DNA from: Streptomyces lasiicapitis
Lineage (GTDB): Bacteria > Actinomycetota > Actinomycetes > Streptomycetales > Streptomycetaceae
Reading direction: 5' to 3'
Assembly: GCF_014646335.1 (NCBI RefSeq)
Contig: NZ_BMNG01000009.1
Location: forward strand, 1-64,000
DNA length: 64,000 bases
Below are positions 45,641 to 54,472 of the stretch, piece by piece. The notes under the pieces are model-generated. The model made no database searches. It was not told where the DNA came from and saw only the letters and a list, made by a program, of their open reading frames with translations. The position numbers were made by a program, and so were the translations under genes. The stretch's first letter is position 1, and the number at the start of each line of letters is the position of its first letter.

Positions 45641-45964
45641 GTGCCACGAGGATCGAGCGCCAAGCGCGAGCGTCAGTACGAGCACATCAAGGAGAGCGCC
45701 GAGCAGCGCGGCGAGAAGCCGTCCCGGGCGCGCGAGATCGCCGCGCGCACCGTGAACAAGGAGCGGGCCCGCAGCGGCGAGGCCAAGACGGCGTCCCGTA
45801 CCTCGACGCAGGACATCTCGTCCGGCCGCAGGGGCGGTCTGCGCTCGCACAGCGGCGCGCAGGGCCCGACGCGCGACCAGCTCTACGAGGAGGCCAGGCG
45901 GCGCGGGGTGAAGGGCCGTTCGTCGATGAACAAGGCGCAGCTCGCGAAGGCCGTGGGCCGCTGA
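45641..45964 (+). CDS. Small basic protein with Rho_N-like C-terminus
   Basis: This 107-residue protein is rich in Lys/Arg and Ser (KRERQYEHIKESAEQRGEKP, REIAARTVNKERARSG). It ends with LYEEARRRGVKGRSSMNKAQLAKAV, which resembles the Rho termination factor N-terminal/SAP-like helical fold that binds nucleic acids. Similar Streptomyces proteins are often labelled plasmid stabilisation proteins, without evidence. GTG 45641 has AGAGGAG at 45626-45632. Its job is unknown; nucleic-acid binding is inferred. Confidence 0.78.
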   Translation: MPRGSSAKRERQYEHIKESAEQRGEKPSRAREIAARTVNKERARSGEAKTASRTSTQDISSGRRGGLRSHSGAQGPTRDQLYEEARRRGVKGRSSMNKAQLAKAVGR

Positions 45965-46004
45965 GGCGTGCGACGGCGCGCAGGAGCCCCGGCCCGTACG
46001 CGAT

Positions 46005-47021
46005 TCACGCCGCGTCCGTGAGGATCCCCTCCAGATGCCGCAGCGCCGTCGTCACCCGCGCCGGATCCCGCTGGAAGAACGGGTCGTCCGGCACCGGCAG
46101 GGACCCCGCGAGCGCGATACCGCGCCCCCGCGCCCACGTCGCGTCGTCGGCGCCGACCGCCGCGCGGAACGTGGCGCGGGCCGACGACGGCAGGAACATC
46201 CACGCCGGTATCAGGTCGCAGGCGGGGTCGCCCACGGCCAGCGTGCCGAAGTCGATGACCGCGCTCAGACAGCCGTCGACGGCCAGCAGGTTGCCGGTCG
46301 CGAGGTCGCCGTGCAGCCACACCGGCGGCCGGTCCCAGGCGGGCGCCGCGAGCGCCTGCTCCCACACGGCCGTGACGGCGTCCGTGTCGACCATGCCCCG
46401 CAGCTTCGTGATCTTGGTGCGTACGGTCGAGTCGGCGGTCAGCGCGTCGCACTCGGCGCCGACCGGGGCGCCGCGGAAGGCGTTGCTCGACTGCGGTGCG
46501 GGGCCGCCCGTCGCGTCGATCTTCTGGAGCGCCGTCACGAACGCGGCGAGTTCGGCAGCCGTACGGTCCGGGTCGGCCAGGCCGTCCGTGGTCGCGGGTT
46601 CCCCGTCGAGCCAGCGGCAGACCGACCACGGGAAGGGGTAGCCCTCGCCGGGTTCGCCCTGCGACAGCGGCCGGGAAATGGCGAGCGGCAACTGCGGGGC
46701 GAGCCACGGCAGCCAGCGCTGCTCGCGCTCCACCTGGCCGACCCAGCGCTCGTACCGGGGCAGCCGCAGCGCCATGTCGTCGCCCAGGCGGTACGTCGCG
46801 TTGTCCATCCCGGAGCGCGGCACCGGCCTGATCGGTAGGTGCGCCCACTGCGGGAACTGCGCGTGGAGCAGCCGCCTGAGCAGCGGCTCGTCTATGCGGA
46901 TGTCGCCCTCGTCCCCGACGTGGCCGTCGCCGTCCCCGTCGTCGTCCTCATGGTCCTCGAAGTCGTCGTGATCCTCGTACTCCTCGTACGCGAACGGCTT
47001 GCCGGCACCACCAGTTGACAC
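46005..47021 (-). CDS. Aminoglycoside phosphotransferase-family kinase
   Basis: This 338-residue protein has an unusual very acidic N-terminus of about 25 residues (EEYEDHDDFEDHEDDDGDGDG), then an APH-fold kinase. The kinase has the catalytic loop VWLHGDLATGNLL (HGDxxxxN) and the metal-binding AVIDFGTLAVGDPACDL. GTG 47021 follows GAGGAGA. Such enzymes phosphorylate antibiotics or small metabolites; the substrate is unknown. It is divergent from the crcB pair. Confidence 0.85.
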   Translation of the reverse strand: MSTGGAGKPFAYEEYEDHDDFEDHEDDDGDGDGHVGDEGDIRIDEPLLRRLLHAQFPQWAHLPIRPVPRSGMDNATYRLGDDMALRLPRYERWVGQVEREQRWLPWLAPQLPLAISRPLSQGEPGEGYPFPWSVCRWLDGEPATTDGLADPDRTAAELAAFVTALQKIDATGGPAPQSSNAFRGAPVGAECDALTADSTVRTKITKLRGMVDTDAVTAVWEQALAAPAWDRPPVWLHGDLATGNLLAVDGCLSAVIDFGTLAVGDPACDLIPAWMFLPSSARATFRAAVGADDATWARGRGIALAGSLPVPDDPFFQRDPARVTTALRHLEGILTDAA

Positions 47022-47175
47022 GGACTCTCCTCGACGGACGTACGTACGGACACACGGACCTCGACCGGACGCGGGTCCGACCACGGCGGCCGGGCGACCG
47101 GGCAAAGCCTCATCCCACCCACCGGAAGATCTTCTGTCCACCGAGTTTTCCCGGCCGCCCGGCACAATGTGAGCG

Positions 47176-47613
47176 ATGACCGACCTGCGAAAACCGCCCG
47201 ATGTGCGGCGCGTGCTCACCGTTGTGGCCGTCGGCGGCGCGGCGGGCGCCGCCGCCCGCTACGGCGCGTCCCTGCTGTGGCCGGACGCGCCGGGCACCTT
47301 CCCCTGGACGACGTTCGGCGTCAACGCCGTCGGCTGCGCGCTGATGGGCGTCCTGATGGTCCTGATCACACCGGCCCGGACGACGCCCGTCCACCCGCTG
47401 GTGCGGCCGTTCCTCGCCACCGGGGTCCTCGGCGGCTTCACGACGTTCTCGACGTACGCGGTGGACTCCGAGCGCCTGCTGGACGGCGGGCGGGTGCGGA
47501 CCGGCCTGATGTACCTCGCGCTGACGCCACTGACCGCGCTCGCGGCCGTGTGGGCGGCGACGGTGCTGACGCGCAGGGCCGTGGCGCGACGGCGGGAGGC
47601 GGGCGGACGGTGA
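47176..47613 (+). CDS. crcB: Fluoride exporter CrcB/Fluc, subunit 1
   Basis: This 145-residue protein has four transmembrane helices with the Fluc signatures AGAAARYGASLL, TFGVNAVGCALMGVL and GGFTTFSTYAVDSE. Fluc channels are antiparallel dimers that expel fluoride. Its TGA overlaps the GTG of the second crcB by four bases, and adjacent non-identical pairs usually form heterodimers. A cytosolic N-terminal stretch (TDLRKPPDVRRV) precedes helix 1. Confidence 0.92.
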   Translation: MTDLRKPPDVRRVLTVVAVGGAAGAAARYGASLLWPDAPGTFPWTTFGVNAVGCALMGVLMVLITPARTTPVHPLVRPFLATGVLGGFTTFSTYAVDSERLLDGGRVRTGLMYLALTPLTALAAVWAATVLTRRAVARRREAGGR

Positions 47614-47978
47614 ACTGGCTGTGTGTGCTGGCGGGGGCGGCGATCGGGGCCCCGCTGCGCTATCTGACGGACCGGGGGATGCGCGCGCGGTTCGGGGCCG
47701 CCTTCCCCTGGGGGACGTTCGCCGTGAACGTGGCGGGTTCCTTCGTGCTCGGCGTCGTGACCGGCGTGGCGGGGGCCGCGTCCCCGCACACGCAGCTTTT
47801 CCTGGGCACCGGCCTGTGCGGCGCGCTGACGACGTACTCGACCTTCGGGTACGAGACGTCGCTGCTCGCCGAGGGCCGGATGCCGTTCGCGGCCGTGGCG
47901 AACGTCGTCGGCAGCGTCGCCGCGGGCCTCGGCGCGGCCTTCCTGGGCGTGACGTGCGCCGAGGCCCTGTGGGGGTGA
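47610..47978 (+). CDS. crcB: Fluoride exporter CrcB/Fluc, subunit 2
   Basis: This 122-residue second Fluc subunit has AGAAIGAPLRYLTDRG, TFAVNVAGSFVLGVV and GALTTYSTFGYETSLL in the same order as its neighbour. GTG 47610 overlaps the stop of subunit 1, implying coupled translation. It is shorter at both ends than subunit 1. It converges on the GH18 gene, whose stop lies 10 bases beyond. Confidence 0.92.
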   Translation: MNWLCVLAGAAIGAPLRYLTDRGMRARFGAAFPWGTFAVNVAGSFVLGVVTGVAGAASPHTQLFLGTGLCGALTTYSTFGYETSLLAEGRMPFAAVANVVGSVAAGLGAAFLGVTCAEALWG

Positions 47979-47988
47979 GCGGCCCCGG

Positions 47989-48915
47989 TCAGCGGGTCAG
48001 CGCCGACGACACCTCCGCCGCCCACCGCCACGGCTCCGCCGTCCCGCCCGGCTGCGAGTTGAAGTACTCCCAGCCCATGACGCCGCCCATGTCCGGGTAC
48101 GTGGCGACCAGGTCGCGGACGGTCGTCTTCAGCCGCGCCGTGTCGACGTAGCCGCTGCCGCCGTTGGACGGGTCGGTCAGGGTCCCCGCGACCACCTTCG
48201 ACGCCGGTATGAGCCCGCGCCGGATCACCGCGTCGTAGCTGGACGTGGACGCCATGCCGCCCCAGCCGTTGTAGAACTGCGCGTTGAACCAGGCGATGTC
48301 GCCGCCCCGGTCGCGGTACAGCTGGTCGTAGTCGAAACCGGAGAGGTTCCCGCCGCCGCTGAGCGCGGAGCCCACCGGCGCGAGCGTGATGAGGAAAGCC
48401 GGGCCGAAGTCGGCGCGCAGCGCGTCGATGACGCGCTCGACGCCCGCGAGGGACATCTGCTCCTCCACGTCCAGGTCGACGCCGTCGAGTCCGTACTGCC
48501 GAATGAAGTCGCGCAACAGCGGGTAATACGTGTCGAATTCGGTGTCGAGCCGAGTGAAACTGCCCGGCGCCGCGCCGCCGATCATCGCGAGTACGTGGAC
48601 GCCCTGGCCCTGCATCGTCTTCAGATCGCGCCACATCTGGTCGAACTTCGCGGCGCTCGGCGGGTCGTCGTTCAAGTGCACCGGCGCGTAAGGGCCGTTG
48701 AGGTCGTTCAGGTGCACGGCGGCGACCAGTACGTCGGTCACACCGGTGTTGTTCCTGGTCAGGTCGAGCGGCGTGACGTATCTGCCGCCCGTGTACTGCG
48801 TCTGGTAGTAGACGACGACGCGCCTGCCCGCCGCGGCGCGGGGCGCGGCCGTCGCCGTCGTACCCGCCGCCACCGACAGGGCGAGGGCACCGAGAAGGAC
48901 ACTGCGTCTTTTCAT
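47989..48915 (-). CDS. Secreted GH18 glycosidase (chitinase or endo-beta-N-acetylglucosaminidase-like)
   Basis: This 308-residue secreted enzyme has a signal peptide (MKRRSVLLGALALSVAAG) and a GH18 barrel with VLAMIGGAAPG on strand 3 and the catalytic DGVDLDVEE (DxxDxDxE) on strand 4. It also has a late MGGVMGWEYFNS on strand 8. The lack of carbohydrate-binding modules and the small size resemble EndoH-like or simple chitinase members. ATG 48915 follows GGAGGAG. I saw no DasR-like operator in the upstream gap. Confidence 0.87.
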   Translation of the reverse strand: MKRRSVLLGALALSVAAGTTATAAPRAAAGRRVVVYYQTQYTGGRYVTPLDLTRNNTGVTDVLVAAVHLNDLNGPYAPVHLNDDPPSAAKFDQMWRDLKTMQGQGVHVLAMIGGAAPGSFTRLDTEFDTYYPLLRDFIRQYGLDGVDLDVEEQMSLAGVERVIDALRADFGPAFLITLAPVGSALSGGGNLSGFDYDQLYRDRGGDIAWFNAQFYNGWGGMASTSSYDAVIRRGLIPASKVVAGTLTDPSNGGSGYVDTARLKTTVRDLVATYPDMGGVMGWEYFNSQPGGTAEPWRWAAEVSSALTR

Positions 48916-49044
48916 CCCGAACTCTCCTCCGGTTCCACCGAATTGCCGAACGTGCCGGACGTCCCGGACCAAGGCGGATTCCCCGCCGATCCGGACCGAT
49001 CCAAGTCGCCGCAATTCTGACCAGGAAGGGGAGCGCAGGCTAGG

Positions 49045-49284
49045 GTGCGAAGGGAACTAATGCGCTTTAGTTCGAGCTTCGGGCCGCGCGGTTCGCCCGG
49101 CCGCGGGCGCGTCACGTCCGTGACGACCCTGTGCGCCCTGGGGCTCGGCCCACTGCTCTTTCCGCTGGTCGGACTGGTCGCCGCCGCATGGGGGACCGGT
49201 GCGTTCTTCGCGCTGTGCGGGGCGCTGTGTCTGCTCGCCGCCGCGACGGGCCTGTCGCCCGTGCTCAGGGGAGTCGGGCTGTGA
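49045..49284 (+). pseudogene. Probable remnant of an MFS transporter (C-terminal two helices)
   Basis: This 79-residue frame reads SPGRGRVTSVTTLCALGLGP, LLFPLVGLVAAAWGTGAFFA and LCGALCLLAAATGL, which looks like the last two transmembrane helices and connecting loop of a major-facilitator drug transporter (normally about 400 residues). There is no Shine-Dalgarno and no upstream helices on this strand. The stretch before it is unrelated promoter DNA of the GH18 gene. A short functional membrane protein cannot be excluded. Confidence 0.4.
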
Positions 49285-49360
49285 GGGTGGGTGGGCGGGC
49301 GACGGTCCGGTACGCCGGGGGGCAGGCTCCCCCCGGTGCAGTACCGCCCCCCACACCGCG

Positions 49361-49705
49361 CTACGCGGCGAATTCGCCCGTCAGCGCCGCCGCCATCCGC
49401 AGGTGCGTCGCCGCCTCCGCGTCCCGGCCCTGCCGTTCGAGGGTCCGGCCCAGCATCAGGCGGGCGTACCCCTCGACGGGGTCGAGCTGCAGGACCGTAC
49501 GCAGTTCGGTCTCCGCGCGGCGCAGCTGCGCCGAGTGGTAGTAGGCGCGGGCGAGCAGCAGTCGCGGGGCGACCTGCTCGGGGACCTCGTCGGCCAGCGG
49601 GGCGAGGATGCGCGCCGCCGTCGCGTACTCCTTGGCGTCGAAGAACTGGCCCGCGCGCTCCCAGCGCTCGGCGGCCGTGCCGTGGTCGAAGTAGGTGAAT
49701 TCCAC
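49361..49705 (-). CDS. Small tetratricopeptide-repeat protein
   Basis: This 114-residue protein is made almost entirely of TPR helices (RWERAGQFFDAKEYATAARILAPL, APRLLLARAYYHSAQLRRAETELRTVLQLDP, YARLMLGRTLERQGRDAEAATHLRMA). It is likely a protein-binding adaptor. GTG 49705 has AAGGAGG upstream. It lies downstream of the photolyase gene on the same strand in this window (113-bp gap on its upstream side), without obvious coupling. Confidence 0.85.
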   Translation of the reverse strand: MEFTYFDHGTAAERWERAGQFFDAKEYATAARILAPLADEVPEQVAPRLLLARAYYHSAQLRRAETELRTVLQLDPVEGYARLMLGRTLERQGRDAEAATHLRMAAALTGEFAA

Positions 49706-49818
49706 TGTTGCCTCCTTGACCGGCCACAACGGCGTCGGGTGGTTGAATATTCCACCATGTGGTGAGGGTGCCGGTGGGGGGCGGTCCTGCCCCTGATCCC
49801 GTCCCTTAGCCGGGTCCG

Positions 49819-51213
49819 TTAGTCCCGGCCCCGCTCCCGCCCCCGTTCCCGCGCACCCTTGAAGCGGGCCAGCCCCTCCCCGAGGCCGACGATCGGCTCG
49901 GGGTAGTCGTACCCGGCCCGTTCCGCCGCCCCCAGCTTCCACGGCTCGTGCACCCGGCGGCCCGCGAGCCCGGCGAGTTCGGGCAGCCAGCGGCGTACGT
50001 AGACACCGTCCGGGTCGTACCGCCTGCCCTGGAGGACGGGGTTGAGGACGCGGTTGGGGCGGGTGTCCGTGCCGGTGCCCGCCACCCACTGCCAGTTGAG
50101 CTGGTTGTTCGCGATGTCGCCGTCGACCAGGTGCTCCAGGAAGTGCTGCGCGCCGACGCGCCAGTCCACGTACAGCGTCTTCGTCAGGAAGCTCGCCACA
50201 AGGAGCCGGCCGCGGTTGTGCATCCAGCCCTCGTGGAGAAGTTGCCGCATCGCGGCGTCGACCACGGGATAGCCGGTGCGGCCCTCCTTCCATGCCTGGA
50301 TGTCCCGCGCCGCCGATGTCCCCTCGCGCCAGTGGTCGTGGCGTTCGCGGTAGTCGGCAGCCGAGGCCTCGGGGCGGGCCGCCAGGACCTGGTGGTGGAA
50401 GTCGCGCCAGCAGAGCTGACGTACGAACGCGTCGGACCCGGGTCCGTACTTCTCCCGTGCCAGGTGGACGAGTTCGGCGGGGGACAGCGTGCCGAAGTGG
50501 AGGTGGGGGGAGAGGCGGGACGTGGCGTCGCCGGGCAGGTCGTCGTGGTGGGCCGCGTAGTCCGCGAGGCCGCTGCGCCGCCAGGACAGGAGCAGTGCGC
50601 GGCCCGCCTTCTCGCCGCCGCCGGCAAGCCCCTCCGCCACGCCCCGGACCGCCTCCCGCCGCGGGATCCGGCCGGAGGGGACACCCTCGGGAACCCGTAC
50701 CGCCCGAGGCGCGCGCAACGGCCGCCGCGGCCGCTCCGCGGACCAGCGTGTGAAGTACGGCGTGAACACTGCGAAGTGATCGGAGCCGCCGCTCGGCGTC
50801 ACGGCCCCCGGCGCGACCGCCGTGATCACCGCGTCGTGGACGCGCAGCCGCCGCCCGTCCGCCTCCAGCGCCCGCACCAGCCGCCGCTCCCTGGCCTGCG
50901 CGTAGCCGCTGACCCCCGCGGCGACGTGCACCTCCTCGGCGCGTGCCCGCGCCGCGATGCCACGGACCACGTCGACGACATCGCCCGACCGCACCACGAG
51001 CCGCCCGCCGCGCTCGCGCAGCCCCGCGTCCAGATCGGCCAGGCAGTCACGGAGGAAGGCCTCCCGGTTGGGTGCCGCGAACCCCGATGCGGCGATGGCG
51101 GCGTCGCGTACGAACAGCGGCACCACGTAGTCGCCCGCCGCGACGGCGGCACTCAGCGGCGGATGGTCGCGCAGCCGCAGGTCGGAGGTGAACAGGACGA
51201 CCGAAACGGTCAT
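49819..51213 (-). CDS. phr: Deoxyribodipyrimidine photolyase (class I cryptochrome/photolyase family)
   Basis: This 464-residue light-driven repair enzyme has an N-terminal antenna-binding Rossmann domain (VVLFTSDLRLRDHPPL) and an FAD-binding helical domain with FVRQLCWRDFHHQ, GRTGYPVVDAAMRQLLHEGWMHNR, ASFLTKTLYVDWR and DIANNQLNWQWVAGTGTDTRP. The Asn in the NNQ motif and the Trp array are in place. The C-terminus is Arg/Glu-rich (ARERGRERGRD). It follows the SDR gene on the same strand with a repeat-rich 58-bp gap. Confidence 0.93.
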   Translation of the reverse strand: MTVSVVLFTSDLRLRDHPPLSAAVAAGDYVVPLFVRDAAIAASGFAAPNREAFLRDCLADLDAGLRERGGRLVVRSGDVVDVVRGIAARARAEEVHVAAGVSGYAQARERRLVRALEADGRRLRVHDAVITAVAPGAVTPSGGSDHFAVFTPYFTRWSAERPRRPLRAPRAVRVPEGVPSGRIPRREAVRGVAEGLAGGGEKAGRALLLSWRRSGLADYAAHHDDLPGDATSRLSPHLHFGTLSPAELVHLAREKYGPGSDAFVRQLCWRDFHHQVLAARPEASAADYRERHDHWREGTSAARDIQAWKEGRTGYPVVDAAMRQLLHEGWMHNRGRLLVASFLTKTLYVDWRVGAQHFLEHLVDGDIANNQLNWQWVAGTGTDTRPNRVLNPVLQGRRYDPDGVYVRRWLPELAGLAGRRVHEPWKLGAAERAGYDYPEPIVGLGEGLARFKGARERGRERGRD

Positions 51214-51240
51214 GGGGGCACGGCTCCTGGGTGTGTCTTG

Positions 51241-51320
51241 CCTGGCTGGTCCTGGCCGGTCCTGGTCAGTACTAGCGGGTCCTGGCCCGTCCTGGCTCGA
51301 TCTGGTCGGCCCTCGCCGGC
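51241..51320. repeat. Degenerate 10-bp tandem repeat before the photolyase gene
   Basis: Successive decamers from 51241 (CCTGGCTGGT, CCTGGCCGGT, CCTGGTCAGT, ACTAGCGGGT, CCTGGCCCGT, CCTGGCTCGA and so on) share a CCTGGCYSGT core for about eight units. The array starts 27 bases upstream of the photolyase start and runs into the last codons of the SDR gene, whose TAG stop is formed by one degenerate unit. Confidence 0.6.
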
Positions 51321-52840
51321 TGTGTCCGCTGCGCCGTCCGCGCGATGTTGCGGGCCATGCCCCCGAAGACGACCGAGTGGAAGGGGGCGACGCTCCACCA
51401 GTACGCGTGGCCGAGGAGCCCGCGCGGGTGGAACAGGGCCCGCTGGCGGTACCGCGTACGGCCGTCTTCGCCGCGCTCCGCGTACATCTCCAGCCAGGCA
51501 AGGCCGGGCAGTCGCATCTCGGCGCGCAGGCGCAGCAGCCTGCCCGGCTCGATCTCCTCGACCCGCCAGAAGTCGAGCGAGTCCCCGACCCGCAGTCGCG
51601 CGGCGTCCCGGCGCCCGCGCCGCAGCCCGACGCCGCCGACGAGCCGGTCGATCCAGCCGCGCACGGCCCAGGCCAGCGGGAAGGAGTACCAGCCGTTGTC
51701 GCCGCCGATCCCCTCGATGACCCGCCACAGGGCGTCCGGCGAGGCGTCCACGGTGAGCCGGCGCCGGTCGGTGTAGAGGCTGCCGCCCGCCCAGTCGGGG
51801 TCCGTGGGCAGCGGATCGCTGGGCGCGCCCGGCACGGCGGCGGACGACCAGCGCGTGGTGACCTGCGCCTCCTGGATCCGGCGCAGCGCGAGCCGCAGCG
51901 CCGCCGCGAACGTCAGCGGGCGTCCGGGCAGGTCCGGAACGTACTGAGCGATGTCGTGTTCCCGGCAGACGACCTCGTGGCGCAGGGACTCCGCGAGCGG
52001 CCGGGCGATGCCGTGCGGCACGGGGGTGACCAGGCCGATCCAGTAGCCGGACAGGCGCGGGGTGAGGACGGGCACGGGCAGGATGATCCGCCGCGGCAGC
52101 CCCGCGACGTCGGCGTACGCGCGCATCATGTCGCGGTACGTGAGGACGTCGGGGCCGCCGATGTCGAAGGTGCGGTTGAGGCCCGCGGGCATGCGGGCGG
52201 CGGCGACCAGGCAGCGGAGCACGTCGCGGACCGCGATGGGCTGGATGCGGGTGCGCACCCAGCTCGGCGTGACCATCACGGGCAGCCGCTCGGTGAGGTA
52301 GCGCAGCATCTCGAAGGACGCCGACCCCGAGCCGATGATGACCGCGGCGCGCAGGACGACGCTGTCGACGCCGGAGTCCAGGAAGATCCGCCCCACCTCC
52401 GCGCGGGAGCGCAGGTGCGGCGACAGCTCGGACTCCGGCCTTCCCGCGGGCGTGAGCCCGCCCAGGTACACGATCCGGCGGACCCCGGCGGCGTGCGCGG
52501 CCTCGCTGAACACGCGGGCGGCCCGCCGGTCGGTGTCCTCGAAGCCCGGGCCGGTACCGAGCGCGTGCACCAAGTAGTACGCGACATCGATGCCCCGCAT
52601 CGCCCCGCCCACCGACTCGGCGTCGGTCACATCGCCCCGGACGACCTCGACCCGGCCCGCCCACGGGTGGTCGCGGAGCTTCTCCGGCGAGCGCGCGAGG
52701 CAGCGCACGCGGTGCCCGGCGTCGAGCAGTTCGGGTACGAGGCGTCCGCCGATGTAGCCGGTGGCGCCGGTGACGAGGACGTGGAGGCCGGGTTCGGAGG
52801 GGTGGTCTTCGGCTCGTCCGGCACCGCCACTGATCTGCAT
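51272..52840 (-). CDS. NAD(P)-binding SDR-type protein fused to a DUF2867/SRPBCC-like domain
   Basis: This 522-residue protein has an extended SDR-type Rossmann domain (HVLVTGATGYIGGRLVPELL, then YYLVHALGTGPGFE) to about residue 300. A second domain follows from about residue 370 (RLTVDASPDALWRVIEGIGG, GDSLDFWRVEEIEPGRLLRLRAEM), typical of DUF2867 and SRPBCC-like folds. This fusion is common in actinobacteria, with no settled function; lipid or quinone handling is sometimes proposed. ATG 52840 precedes the Rossmann start by about 20 residues. Confidence 0.87.
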   Translation of the reverse strand: MQISGGAGRAEDHPSEPGLHVLVTGATGYIGGRLVPELLDAGHRVRCLARSPEKLRDHPWAGRVEVVRGDVTDAESVGGAMRGIDVAYYLVHALGTGPGFEDTDRRAARVFSEAAHAAGVRRIVYLGGLTPAGRPESELSPHLRSRAEVGRIFLDSGVDSVVLRAAVIIGSGSASFEMLRYLTERLPVMVTPSWVRTRIQPIAVRDVLRCLVAAARMPAGLNRTFDIGGPDVLTYRDMMRAYADVAGLPRRIILPVPVLTPRLSGYWIGLVTPVPHGIARPLAESLRHEVVCREHDIAQYVPDLPGRPLTFAAALRLALRRIQEAQVTTRWSSAAVPGAPSDPLPTDPDWAGGSLYTDRRRLTVDASPDALWRVIEGIGGDNGWYSFPLAWAVRGWIDRLVGGVGLRRGRRDAARLRVGDSLDFWRVEEIEPGRLLRLRAEMRLPGLAWLEMYAERGEDGRTRYRQRALFHPRGLLGHAYWWSVAPFHSVVFGGMARNIARTAQRTQPARADQIEPGRARTR

Positions 52841-52987
52841 CCGTCCATGGTGATCCCCCGCTCGCGGCGCCGCGACCGGACCCCGTACGTAGCCGACACC
52901 TCTCACCCGGAGCCGCCGAGGTGGACAATGAGCCGACTCTCAGCACCCGTCGTCCCTACGCCGTACGAGACCAGGGGAGCGCATACC

Positions 52988-53353
52988 GTGAACGACATCT
53001 GGGCCTACCCGCCCGGCAGCGGCCACCGAGGCGAGCAGCAGGAGCCCATGACCGGATTCACGGTCGAGGCGACCGACGGAGTCATCGGCCAGGTGGACCG
53101 GCAGGTGGACCGCCCGGGCCGGCAGCACCTGGTCGTGGACACCGGAGTGTGGGTCTTCGGCAAGAGCGTGCTGATCCCGGCCGGTGCCGTCCGGCGCATC
53201 GACCGCGAGGCGGGCACGGTGACGGTCGGCCACTCCAAGGAACAGGTCAAGGACGCGCCGCGGTTCACCACCGACAGCGAGACGACGGATCCGGCGTACC
53301 TCAACGAGGTGGGGGCGTACTACGCCACGCTGGAGCGCGGCTCGGAGCTCTGA
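52988..53353 (+). CDS. PRC-barrel domain protein
   Basis: This 121-residue protein has GFTVEATDGVIGQVDRQVDR and LVVDTGVWVFGKSVLIPAGAVRRID, the PRC-barrel signature. A charged tail TVTVGHSKEQVKDAPRF with TDPAYLNEVGAYY follows. PRC-barrel stress proteins of this kind may bind ligands or polyphosphates; the function is unproven. GTG 52988 has AGGGGAG at 52972-52978. Confidence 0.85.
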   Translation: MNDIWAYPPGSGHRGEQQEPMTGFTVEATDGVIGQVDRQVDRPGRQHLVVDTGVWVFGKSVLIPAGAVRRIDREAGTVTVGHSKEQVKDAPRFTTDSETTDPAYLNEVGAYYATLERGSEL

Positions 53354-53455
53354 GGCGCGCCGCCGGCGGCACCGCCGACGCGTCGATGACCCCGCGTGCC
53401 CCGGACGGGGCGTTGCCCTGTCCGCTCCGGGTGCCCCGGGGCTAAGTTGTGCGGT

Positions 53456-54421
53456 ATGAGCAATCTTGATCGCGAGGCGGTGCCCTCCCTGTGCGGCGGC
53501 CGGGGGTTCGTCGTCGCGGAACCCGTGCGTGAACTCCTCAGCCCACGGCATGTGAAGCTCGGTGCGACGACCGAGGTGCGGCGCCTCCTGCCGAACCTGG
53601 GGCGCCGGATGGTCGGCGCCTGGTGCTTCGTCGATCACTACGGCCCCGACGACATCACCGACGAGCCCGGCATGCAGGTGCCGCCGCACCCGCACATGGG
53701 CCTGCAGACGGTGAGCTGGCTGCACGACGGCGAGGTCCTGCACCGGGACAGCACGGGCAGCCTGCAGACCATCCGCCCCCGCGAACTGGGCCTCATGACG
53801 TCCGGCCGGGCCATCTCCCACTCCGAGGAGAGCCCCAAGTCGCACGCCCGCTTCCTGCACGGCGCCCAGCTCTGGGTGGCGCTGCCGGACGCCCACCGGC
53901 ACACCGAGGCCCGCTTCGAGCACCACGCGGACCTGCCGGTCGTCACCGCGCCGGGCCTCAGCGCGAAGCTGCTCCTGGGCGCACTGGACGGAGCGGAGTC
54001 ACCCGGCACCACCTACACGCCGATCGTCGGCGCGGACCTGACCCTCGCCCAGGGAGCGGACGTGCGCCTTCCGTTGGAGCCCGACTTCGAGTACGCCGTC
54101 CTGTCCATGGCGGGCGAGGCCCACGTGGACGGCGTCCCGGTCCTCCCCGGCTCCATGCTGTACCTCGGCTGCGGCCGCACCGAACTCCCCCTGCGCGCCG
54201 CGTCCGACGCGAGCCTCATGCTCCTCGGCGGCGAGCCGTTCGAGGAGGAGTTGATCATGTGGTGGAATTTCATCGGACGTACGCAGGAAGACATCGAGCA
54301 GGCCCGCGCCGACTGGATGACGGGCTCGCGCTTCGGCGAGGTCAAGGGCTACGACGGCGGGGCACTGCCCGCGCCGGAGCTGCCGGCGGTCCCGCTGAAG
54401 CCGCGGGGGCGGGTGCGCTGA
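53456..54421 (+). CDS. Pirin-family protein
   Basis: This 321-residue cupin protein has the pirin metal-binding pattern: VDHYGPDDITDEPGMQVPPHPHMGLQTVSWLHDGEVLHRDS, with two His in HPHMG and another near SEE. Pirins can be quercetin dioxygenases or regulators, and the activity cannot be read from sequence. A ribosome-binding site is not evident, and the ATG sits 102 bases after the PRC-barrel gene stop. Confidence 0.9.
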   Translation: MSNLDREAVPSLCGGRGFVVAEPVRELLSPRHVKLGATTEVRRLLPNLGRRMVGAWCFVDHYGPDDITDEPGMQVPPHPHMGLQTVSWLHDGEVLHRDSTGSLQTIRPRELGLMTSGRAISHSEESPKSHARFLHGAQLWVALPDAHRHTEARFEHHADLPVVTAPGLSAKLLLGALDGAESPGTTYTPIVGADLTLAQGADVRLPLEPDFEYAVLSMAGEAHVDGVPVLPGSMLYLGCGRTELPLRAASDASLMLLGGEPFEEELIMWWNFIGRTQEDIEQARADWMTGSRFGEVKGYDGGALPAPELPAVPLKPRGRVR

Positions 54422-54425
54422 CCCG

Positions 54426-54455
54426 GGCAGGCGAGCTGGGATCGGCTCGCCTGCC
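54426..54455. terminator. Bidirectional terminator between the pirin and DM13 genes
   Basis: GGCAGGCGAGC (54426-54436) pairs perfectly with GCTCGCCTGCC (54445-54455) across an 8-base loop, between the stops of convergent genes. Confidence 0.75.
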
Positions 54456-54472
54456 GTTCGGCCGGGGGCAGG

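Noticed and set aside
47022..47175. Fluoride riboswitch before the crcB pair
   Set aside because: I looked for the conserved crcB-motif segments and did not find them; the crcB start is too close to the divergent gene for a full motif.
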